Below are positions 53,240 to 61,599 of a DNA stretch of 64,000 bases, one piece after another (the stretch's first letter is position 1; every line of letters starts with the position of its first letter). The stretch spans positions 16,001 to 80,000 of the forward strand of contig JAWQEG010000075.1 in assembly GCA_033782935.1 (NCBI GenBank), read 5' to 3'. The stretch is from Petrolisthes cinctipes. Lineage: Eukaryota; Arthropoda; Malacostraca; Decapoda; Porcellanidae. The notes under the pieces were generated by a model. That model saw only the letters and a program-made list of their open reading frames with translations. It searched no databases and was not told the DNA's origin. A program made the translations under genes and the position numbers.

Positions 53240-55462
53240 GTCGTACCGATACCTAAACGAAATGGTCACCTTACGAATCCCAGTTCGTTTCGTCCTATTG
53301 CGCTGACTGACTGTTTATGTAAGGTCATGGAACGTAGGGTAAATAAAAGACTGGTTTTTGTTTTAGAGGCGAAGAATGTGTTAAATGTTCAACAGAGTGG
53401 ATTTCGTCAACATCGGTCCACTCTAGACCATTTAATGCATTTGAAGCATTGCATTGCCGAGACATTTGCCTGGAAACATTTCATGATAAGTATATTTTTG
53501 GATATTCAAAAAGCATACGACATGACATGGCGTAACGGACTACTACAGAAACTTTACGCCTATGGCTTAAAGGGTAATTTGCCTATATTTATCAGTAACT
53601 TCCTTGCTGACAGGACATTTTCTGTCAGGTTGCCCTATAACATAACATCTGACATATTTGTCCAAGAAAATGGGGTGCCCCAAGGAAGTGTACTTAGCCC
53701 GACTCTTTTCAGTATTGCTATTAATGATATTCTGTCATCAGCTTCTGTTCCCCGAAACCTTAAATACTCACTGTATGCTGACGATTGTGCATTGTGGTAC
53801 TCATCCCCCAATGTTCAGTTTTCGGCGAGGCAGATTCATTTAGCACTTGACTCTGTCCATCAGTGGGCCTCGTAGTGGAGTTTTAAGTTTTCAGTTCCTA
53901 AGTGTGTCGGCATTGTTTTCACACGTAAACGTAGAGTACCTGATTTGCATATTACTTTAGATAATCAGCAGATACCTTTTCAAAATTCAGTAAGATTCCT
54001 AGGCCTACATTTTGACAAAAATAGGAAAAGTCATATTAATTATTTGCTTGTTTGTTGTAGAAAGAAATTAAATGTCCTTAAATATTTATCTGATAAATCA
54101 TGGAGAGCTGACAGAACATCTTTATTGATGGTGTATAAGTCCCTCATACGTTCAAAGCTTGACTATGGCGCACAGGTGTATGGGTCGGCGTCTGAGGCGA
54201 CACTCAAGAGATTGGATGTATTTCAGAATGTATGTTTACGATTATGTCTTGGAGCTCTTCGATGTACTCGTGTGGAGAGGATGGAAGTAGAGGCTAATAT
54301 TCCTCCCTTCTGTATTCGTCGAGACCACCTATTGTTATCATACGGTATTACCACCTACCGAAAACGATCGCTGGCCATCCAGGCTTGTGGGATCCTCATG
54401 CAGTGGGAACATCTGCTGCATGGGGCCCTCAAGTCAGTGGCTGTGCGGCTTCACTTCCTCCGTCAAGCGCTAGGGTACGACCTGTCTAGTGGGGATCGAC
54501 GCATCATGTTAAATATAGCGCCCTGGGAGTCTAGTCCCACCACTGTTATTACTGACTGGCTCCCCACCGCCAAGTCCCAGTCGCCGGAGGTGGATGTCAG
54601 ACAATTGTTCCGGAAGATCCTCATAAGAAACCTAGCATCATTCCACTTGTACACTGATGGCTCTAAGATGGATGAATGCGTGGGTGCAAGTGTATGGTCA
54701 GCGGAGTGTCGTCTTAGATACCGGTTGCCCGTATATGCATCTGTGTTTACTGCAGAACTATTTGCCATAGCCAGAGCTATAGATTTTGCTGAAAATTCAA
54801 ATTACGACAGTTTTGTCATTTTTTCGGATTCACAGTCAGCCCTTCAGGCAATTAAATCTTGCAAAACGACTAAAAATGTAATCCTGGGCAATATTATCAA
54901 TAAATTACATGTGTCTGCTAAGTCCTTCTCTCTGATCTGGGTGCCTGGTCATTGTCGAATCTTCGGTAGCGAACAGGCTGACTTACTTGCAAAGTCTGCG
55001 GTAGAACTTGAGGAGATGTGGGAAGTCCCTCGGGAGCTACAGTCGTGTCTCTCTTTCGGTAAGAAATCAATAAATCTTCTGTGGCAAATTCAGTGGACCG
55101 ACCTGGCTATACCCACCATCAAGGCCACAATAGAAGACTGGCCCTCAGCATATCGCCAACATCGCCGTGAGGAAGTAGTACTTGTAAGATTAAGAATGAA
55201 CAGCACACTTCTAACTCATATGTTGCCTTACATCAATCATAGTGTCCCACCACAATGTAACACCTGTGGTGTGGTGCTATCAATCAGTCACATCATTTTG
55301 CACTGTAATAGGTATGTTGTGGAGCGTCAACCTCTAGCTGTCTATTGCAGGGTAAATGAAGTCCCCATGAATCTGAACTCTGTCTTAGGTGATGGGGATT
55401 CTGATGTGACTGATAAATTGATGACTTTCTTGAAAGAGACCAGACTACTCAGAGAGTTGTGA
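51119..55462 (+). pseudogene. LINE-5a ORF2: endonuclease, RT, RNase H
   Basis: ATG at 51119 opens MYNILQWNCRG. A small palindrome at about 51156-51198 breaks the frame, and CLQETLL follows. The endonuclease has LGDINVHHHQWGS, CIDLSLSSPG and GSDHLPICL. RT reaches FNEIG and PNSWHYA at 52477, is split by LINE-3b, and resumes at 53241 with SSFRPIALTDCLCKVMERR. FLDIQKAYDMTW, GVPQGSVLSPTLF and YADDCALW (53773-53796) follow. A stop occurs at 53873. From 53945 to 55462 the frame is open for 505 codons, covering the thumb, RNase H (LYTDGSKMDECVGASVW, FSDSQSALQAI, WVPGHCRIFGSEQAD) and the end CNTCGVVLSISHIILHC. Confidence 0.9.
52478..53239 (+). mobile_element. LINE-3b: 5'-truncated LINE-3 copy inside LINE-5a RT
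   Basis: The readable part (thumb and C-terminus) has SWKQHVARMVKVASYKLYML, GTPAGDLKAVYTSFILPSL and VQKRACRVILGPAY, parallel to LINE-3a. It ends RKINT with a stop, AATAAA near 53174, and an ATT tail of about 17 units (53187-53239). A single stop at 52778 interrupts the frame. LINE-5a coding resumes right after the tail. Confidence 0.85.
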
Positions 55463-55520
55463 CTTAGATTTTATTATTATTTATGTGTGAGATGAGTATT
55501 CTTTTTAATGTACATATTTA

Positions 55521-56334
55521 TATTTATATCTATGTCTTGACGCCTCAATTCACAAAAGAAGTGTCCACAAATGAATCAATTCCATGCATTTCAATCACCC
55601 GCCAACTGGCGTCCCTCCCATCAACCAACGCCACTCTCACTCATATACCTATCAACTCCATCCGTTAACCTTAGCCTACTCCTGGTATGAATTTTCCCAT
55701 CCATCTATTCACTTCACTCTCATAAACATCTTAACCAACCAATCAATCCTCATGTGCTCCACATGACTGAACCACCTCAAGATGTTCCCTTTCACACTCT
55801 ACAGTACATCCATATACACACCATATAACACACATACCTCTACGTACGTCAATTGATTACACCATGCTGCACCACACACACACCTCAGATAAATTATATC
55901 CATAAACATTCGTATGTGTACATTCATATGTACAATAATTATCAGGACAAAAGTTAAATGTATTTTAAATATATATATTTATTTGTGTATATCAGATTTA
56001 TCTTCTATATACATTTATTTTTATATGTGAGATTAGATTGCTAAAATAGTAAATTTTTGTATTGTTTTGCCTTTGAATTAGCATAATGATGAAAGATTAC
56101 AAATGAGGTATGCGAGGAGGTGCTTTTCCTGAGGCAATTCTCGCATACTGATGTGTCCTTCATTGTTCACATGAGCCAGCATCTATGACTGGAGCGAACT
56201 ACTGGTTTGGCATATTTGTTTACATGTATGTCATCCTGGGGTCACAAGGTCATAGATGCTGGAGTTGCAAGCCTAATACCCCCATCAGAGGTGATGGCTT
56301 TTTAAAGTGAAGTTAAAAAAAAAGAAAGAGAGAA
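55521..56334. other. Unassigned AT-rich spacer between LINE-5a and CSD-2
   Basis: No gene is visible. A pair of inverted 14-bp arms, CCAGCATCTATGAC (56171-56184) and its complement near 56249-56264, could form a hairpin with a loop of about 70 bases. A purine run precedes CSD-2 at 56315-56345. Confidence 0.4.
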
Positions 56335-57398
56335 GGCAGGGGGGAGTCTACAACCAGCCATGGCCCTGACAACACCTACTGCCGACCACACCACTTCTCC
56401 TGCCGACCGTCTTGTTGGCATGGTAAAATGGTTTAACCATTTGAAGGGCTATGGCTTCATAACCTCTGACGAGAGAGATTACTTCGTCCACAGGAAGGGC
56501 ATCCTTTTCTCTGCTGCCACCACCTCATCACTATCACTGGAGGACGGAGAGGAGGTGTCCTTCACTGTGGAGGAAGTGAGGAAGGACGTGGAGGCTACCA
56601 ACGTAGCCGGACCTGATGGTGGGCAGGTCCTCGGCTCACTCCATACCCATGGGAGAAAGACGGCTGACGCCCAACCACCCCAGCGACGGCAGCAGCAGGC
56701 AGACATCGTCACCGTCTGCACCAAGACTGCTGTTGCCTTAGCTGCAGAAGGGCTAGGTCGTCTCTCTGACCTCCTCCTGGACATTTTCAGGAGAAATGGC
56801 TTACCACCAACAGCTATTTCTCCTGATCTACAACCACCCACCACCACCACCACCACCAAGAAACGAGGCAGTAAGTCAGCACGACGTGGGAGGTGCAGAG
56901 AGGAAGCGCCACCACCACACCCTCCGGCCCACCCCTGTCGCCGGTTAATGCTGCCTCGCCCACTCACCCGGGCAAACAGCGGGAAGGCACCACCACCACC
57001 ACCAACATCACCACCACCACCACCACCACTACCTGAACCTTCCGTACGAGACCCCAAGACGGAGGAGGACTCTGACACTAGTTCCTCCTCCAACACCAAC
57101 CGCAACACCAACGACACCAGTGACAACATGGACCAGGAAGATGGAGTGGAATGGCAGACGGCCGGGAGGAGGAAGAGGAAGAGGAGAAGAAGTTGGGACA
57201 GCCAGTTATCAGAACAACAGCTGCCTGACACCACCAAATATTGGATGACAGCTTCTCCTCTCCTCGACCTTTTTCAACAACACATCTCCCGGCGACGTGA
57301 CCCCAACACCTTCCAGGTTAGAGAAGAGTGAACCACTCCCATAAGATGACCTTATAAGTACCAGCCAATACAAAATAAATGACCACTATGAGTGATAG

Positions 57399-57440
<42 letters not shown>
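56335..57440 (+). mobile_element. CSD-2: cold-shock-domain element with an open frame and poly(A)
   Basis: It starts around GGGGGGAGTCTAC at 56340 and ends with AATGACCACTATG, GTGATAGGC and about 37 A residues (57403-57440). The 3' words match the SINE-1 module. Poly(A) and the lack of introns indicate retroposition. No target duplication was identified, because the 5' flank is purine-rich and the 3' flank follows a long A-run. Confidence 0.7.
56360..57331 (+). CDS. Cold-shock domain protein of CSD-2, 324 codons, intact frame
   Basis: Residues about 16-85 form a Y-box-type cold-shock domain: GMVKWFNHLKGYGFI (RNP1), RDYFVHRKGIL (RNP2), then GEEVSFTVEE and VEATNVAGPDG, the end typical of animal Y-box proteins. 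Residues 105-145 contain a helical AVALAAEGLGRLSDLLLDIF. A basic KKRGSKSARRGR patch, a proline-rich region, an acidic serine/threonine stretch and WQTAGRRKRKRRR follow. The last motif, W-x-T/V-x-x-RR(K/R), is common in LINE ORF1 proteins (from memory). The C-terminus is shorter than that implied by CSD-1. It is expected to bind single-stranded nucleic acid. Host Y-box genes are usually longer at the C-terminus with RG-rich islands, absent here. Confidence is high for the domain, lower for the function. Confidence 0.85.
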   Translation: MALTTPTADHTTSPADRLVGMVKWFNHLKGYGFITSDERDYFVHRKGILFSAATTSSLSLEDGEEVSFTVEEVRKDVEATNVAGPDGGQVLGSLHTHGRKTADAQPPQRRQQQADIVTVCTKTAVALAAEGLGRLSDLLLDIFRRNGLPPTAISPDLQPPTTTTTTKKRGSKSARRGRCREEAPPPHPPAHPCRRLMLPRPLTRANSGKAPPPPPTSPPPPPPLPEPSVRDPKTEEDSDTSSSSNTNRNTNDTSDNMDQEDGVEWQTAGRRKRKRRRSWDSQLSEQQLPDTTKYWMTASPLLDLFQQHISRRRDPNTFQVREE

Positions 57441-57446
<6 letters not shown>

Positions 57447-57481
57447 GGCAGTCACTTCGCTACAAGACAGTGAACAGGTAT

Positions 57482-57560
<79 letters not shown>

Positions 57561-57562
57561 CT
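57401..57562 (+). repeat. Poly(A) run followed by CT microsatellite
   Basis: About 37 A residues lie at 57403-57440. CT repeats run at about 57483-57557 (some 37 units). Apparent open frames here are low-complexity artefacts. Confidence 0.95.
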
Positions 57563-58256
57563 CTGAGTGATTATTCATCTCGTGTCAAACGTAGCCTGCT
57601 GCACATACTATATGAAAGTTAAGTGTTTTGCTTCCATTGTTTTACATTTGTTGAACAGTAAGTTCTGTGTTCATGCCTAAGTTCATGATTTCGATTCTCA
57701 AATATTGGGTCTATATTGAGTGTGTGTATTTGTTAACAGTAACAAAGTGATGGACTTATGGGGTGTATATACCGAGAAATTATAGTAATTAATTTTTACT
57801 GAATTATTTTATTGTTTCTCCTTTGGTTGTCTTACTTGATGCTTCGTGACATTGGTCCCGTATCCAAACTACATTGACTCTAGTACGAGTAATCATTGTC
57901 GTGGGTATTTATATAATACCTTGAGTGGTTATATTGCTCCAGTTACACTTGAAATCTTATAAACTTAAACTGAGTTCTAAGCCCTTCTCAGTTTCTCATA
58001 ACTCAGACTCAGACGAGTCTCAAATATTCATGTAAGAGCTCTAAGCTTTGGTCGTTGCCACTTAATTAATTAATCCAGTATATTATACTAATTCCCACAT
58101 TTACCCCTAAGCCTTAATTAATTACGGAGCATTCTCACATAACCATTCAATTTTTGTCATGTTATGGCCATCATCCCTAGATGACCCTTACCTAAGTATC
58201 TCCATTGATTTCGAATTTGTCCTATATATATATATATATATATATATCACCACTAT
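57563..58256. other. Unassigned AT-rich spacer
   Basis: No gene or repeat family was recognised. A TA tract (58223-58248) marks the edge of LINE-5b. Confidence 0.4.
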
Positions 58257-58930
58257 ATGACCACCATACGGAAGTCGGAGGTCGGTAACGATGCCAGTGC
58301 CTCCCTCCTACACCATAGAAAACGGAGGCCACTGGCAATACGCTTCCACCAGCTGGCCGAGCAACTATGGGGTATGGACTTGGGGACTTCGACAAGTTGG
58401 TGACCAGCAGAATACCACCATGGGAGACACCCAACATCGGCGTCAATACATCATGGCTACCAACATCGAAGGAAAAGGCGCCGGAGTTGGAGATACACCA
58501 TTTGTTTGGAGACTCATCTGCAGTCACCTGGGAGCCCACCACGTGTACACTGACAGCTCCAAGTCGGATGAATGTGTGGGTGCGAGTGTATGGTCAAAGG
58601 AATGTGAACTTAGGTATAGATTGCCGACTCATACATCTGTATTTACAGCAGAATTCTTTGCAATAGACAAAGCCATAGACTATGCAATAACACCTCATCA
58701 TTTGTTTGTCATTTTCCTAGACTCGAAGTCAGCCCTTCAGGCAATTAAGTCATGTCAAACTATTTCCAATGAAATCCAGGGTCGCATCATTAATAAGTTG
58801 CACGTATGCAACAAGTCCTTCACTATGATCTGGATGCCTCGGCATTGTCGTATCTATGGCAATGAACTGGCAGGCTTACTTGAGAAATCGGCGGTAGAGC
58901 TCGAGGGGACTTGGGACGTCCCTCGTGATC
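58257..58930 (+). pseudogene. LINE-5b: RNase H fragment of a LINE-5 relative
   Basis: The translation in two frames reads LAIRFHQLAEQLWGMDLG and then HVYTDSSKSDECVGASVW, FTAEFFAIDKAIDYA, LDSKSALQAIKSC, MIWMPRHCRIYGNELAG. It is about two-thirds identical to LINE-5a by eye. It stops at VPRDL, where CSD-3 begins without a spacer. Both ends are truncated. Confidence 0.85.
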
Positions 58931-59555
58931 TACCAGCCATACCCCAGTAAACACCTCTACCAACAGACACCACTTCCCCTGCTGACTGTCTTGTTGGCCG
59001 GGTGAAGTGGTTTAACTATTTGAAGGGCTATGGCTTTGTTACCTGCGACGAGAGAGATTACTTCGTCCACAGGAAGGGCATCCTTCTCTCTGCTGCCACC
59101 ACCTCACCACCATCACTGAGGGAAGGAGAGGAGGTGTCCTTCACTGTGGAGGAAAAGCGTGGAGGCTACCAACGTAGCCGGGCTTGATGGTGGTAAAGTC
59201 CTAGGCTCACTCCTTGCCCGTGGGAGGAAGACGGCTGACGCCCTACCACCGCAGCGACGGCAACAGCAGGCATACATCGTCACCGTCTTCCAGTTCTGAA
59301 AGGAATGGAGGCGGTTTGAGCCTCCTTTAAGGAAAACATCATTCGCCGCTTCCAAAACAACAACAACATCAACAACGAAGGTGGTTCAATACCACCAATA
59401 ATACAACTATTGCCACAATAACAACAACAACTACTACTACAACTACTAATACAACAAATACTACTACAACTACTAATACAACAACTACTACTACTACTTT
59501 TGTCTTCTAAAGTGTTTGATGCCTTAATACCACGAAAGGGGTGATAGGCAAAAAT
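58931..59555 (+). mobile_element. CSD-3: degraded cold-shock-domain element
   Basis: Homology to CSD-2 begins around CCAGCCAT at 58931, but the start codon is ATA. The domain reads RVKWFNYLKGYGFVTCDERD, YFVHRKGILLSAATT and GEEVSFTVEE, then shifts frame at about 59155. Homology resumes with GLDGGKVLGSLL and RRQQQAYIVTV (about 59185-59290). An internal deletion leads to CAA/ACT-type simple repeats at 59355-59500. The end has GCCTTAATACCACG and GTGATAGGCAAAAA (59521-59554), the shared 3' module. Confidence 0.75.
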
Positions 59556-59840
59556 TTAAATGAAGAAGAACAGACGGCAGACTATTCTGCTAGCTACAGT
59601 ACAAGAAGGACCAGCCCCACACTCGCCGTCGTCATACACCTACATATTCACGTGTTCCCGCTTCGATCACCCATGGCGTTCCTGCTCTACACAACTACCG
59701 ACTCTCCACGACGCTGCACGACTGGCTGGTCTTCCCTATATCTACATGTACTGCATTACTGTGTATTACCAATAAACTGTACAGTGTATTCTGGAGCCTG
59801 TTCACCCAGGTAGAAACATAAGGGCTTCCTTATTGTTTTA
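59556..59840 (+). repeat. Gypsy-A3 5' LTR, 5'-truncated
   Basis: From AGACGGCAGACTATTC onwards it matches the 3' half of the A2 LTR. ACCAATAAACTGTACAGTGT at about 59769-59788 holds the polyadenylation signal. It ends TTATTGTTTTA before the primer site. Confidence 0.85.
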
Positions 59841-59842
59841 AT

Positions 59843-59860
59843 TGGTGGTCCCGGATTTTC
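59843..59860 (+). promoter_or_regulatory. Primer-binding site of A3
   Basis: TGGTGGTCCCGGATTTTC lies just inside the LTR. Its first 11 bases resemble TGGTGACCCCG, the complement of a tRNA-Trp 3' end. Confidence 0.55.
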
Positions 59861-60995
59861 AAATATGTTACACTGGTGCAAGGTAATGCGTACAAGCACA
59901 CAAGTTCCACCTCGCTACATGCACTTCAACCACGCCAATCCGACGTTCCCAGCGGCCCTGCAGCTATGCCTCGCTTCACCACTTCATCTAATTCGACCTC
60001 ATCGTTTCGTTGCTAAGGTACAACGTACACATACACTTCCCTAACCCCAATTTTTTGCTTGCATTCGTATTGTGTTCACATTCCCCAGTGCTCTATCCTG
60101 CCCAATTTTGCCTTAACATATTTTTTGTGTCCCCGTTAGTATACCCACTTTTGCTGTTTTTTACTCTCGCTCTGTTCTACTCCTGTCCTCTGTTTCGTTA
60201 TCTACCTACCTGTCCAATCACTCGCCCTACTTTCATCTCCTACTTCCTAGACCCCTTTCTCTCCTCCCGCACACCACGTGTGTTTCTGTCCAGCTTTATT
60301 TCGCCCCCCCCCCTCTTTCGTCCCTACACACACACACACACGCTCACCCACCCGGGGAGTACCTCATCGCCCTCTCCTACACCATACGTGCATCGCAGAC
60401 CTTGCTCCACGATATCTACATGCCGTGCCCTGCAGCTCTTCCATGTCCACCCCTGTCGTGCTCCCACCCTAAGACGTGCCGACATCTACTCTACGTGCAG
60501 CGAACTATACTGTCGCTTCATTACATGCCCACATACTCATCTCCAACTACGTGCTGTGCCTTGTAAGGACTCTACATACATCGCTGCCTGAGCATCGCAT
60601 CTCTTCGTACACACGTACTCCACACCAGCCACGTGCACATCCCCCAGAAGACCCTACATGCATCGCAGCCGACTTCTATACAACACTGCCTCCATCTACG
60701 CCCTCACGTATTCTGAAGTACTTACTCCACGCCTATAAGTTAAGTACTGTTTTAACACACTTCCAATGCTTTTTCTCGGAGATTCCTCCCACAAGTGCTA
60801 CTTCCACCCATTTTTTTTCCATATTCTTTTGTATATTTATTGTTGTGTTTGGTACCTTTGGGCCCATTGTTGTGTATTGTTGTGCCCCCACACCTTCATC
60901 CGTATTCACCCATACCTCTCACCACCCCTGGGGTTGATTGTTGCATCTTCATACATTACCTATACTCATACTTCCCGCTTACGCCATGGACACCA
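59861..60995 (+). other. Gypsy-A3 leader, C/T-rich with repeated ACGTGCATCGC units
   Basis: It matches A0 (inverted) in its first half and A2 in its second half. Degenerate units such as CATACGTGCATCGCAG and CTACATGCATCGCAGCC recur at 60380-60680. A long frame at 60010-60591 is not conserved in A0 or A2, so I do not call it a gene. An AC tract lies at 60323-60341. Confidence 0.75.
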
Positions 60996-61270
60996 CATCG
61001 CAGCAGCTCAATTACCAGCAATTACCAGCAACACTTCACCCCAACCCGACAAATTCTCCCACCTTTACCACAATACCCTACATCACACAACACAACACAA
61101 CTTCAACATATTAACCCATCACCCCATCACCACAATAATAACACTCCAATCACTCAACTTTGCTACTACCACCAACGCTTCAGCAAATTTACACCTAATT
61201 GCTGCCCACCTTGCCATTGGGTGTCTCCTGACACCCGCCAGTCACCCCACACCAACCAGGGAAACAAGTG
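60996..61270 (+). pseudogene. gag: gag remnant of Gypsy-A3 with intact CHCC knuckle
   Basis: The capsid region seen in A1 and A2 is deleted. Only the glutamine/threonine-rich C-terminal part and the knuckle remain. The knuckle at 61161-61214 reads CYYHQRFSKFTPNC followed by CPPC, giving C-x2-H-x9-C-x3-C. Confidence 0.75.
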
Positions 61271-61599
61271 AGGCGATGGCAAGAACACGCCCAACAAGTC
61301 ACCGCCCCGCATCCTACCCAACACCACGGGCCCTCAACAGATGTACCCTCGCCTCGATGACTACCCTTTCCTCGAGGCAACTCATGGCCTCCCTAACCTC
61401 TACCCGCGCCGCTACGCCACTCATACGCCTCTGCCACACGTTCCACACACTCCACGCTACAACACACTGATACCCATGGTAAGCCCCTATTCGGACACAC
61501 ACCCTCGAACTTCTGGGATGACCACATCCAAGCCACCTCCAATACCACGACCACCCATCAACCACACCTGGACCCTACACGACAATTGTCTTCCCACGT

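Larger units (their letters stand above)
49646..55520 (+). mobile_element. LINE-5a: I-superfamily-type LINE with EN, RT and RNase H
   Basis: It has a 340-bp 5' UTR, ORF1, ORF2 and a short AT-rich 3' end. A 762-bp LINE-3b copy is inserted in the RT. ORF2 is clearly related to LINE-2 but a different family. Ends are approximate because no tail repeat or target duplication was found. Confidence 0.8.

Noticed and set aside
56479..57237. Antisense open frame of 252 codons across CSD-2
   Set aside because: It is the mirror of the codon-biased cold-shock frame; its translation is low-complexity and lacks any domain.
56360..57331. Host Y-box gene
   Set aside because: There are no introns, a poly(A) tail and three dispersed copies with mobile-element tails, and the C-terminus differs from Y-box proteins. 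A processed pseudogene family remains the main alternative.
57318..57622. Arg/Glu-repeat or Ser/Leu-repeat protein
   Set aside because: It is a translation of poly(A) and CT microsatellite.
60010..60591. Protein-coding gene in the A3 leader
   Set aside because: The frame is not kept in the aligned A0 and A2 leaders, and it lacks domains.
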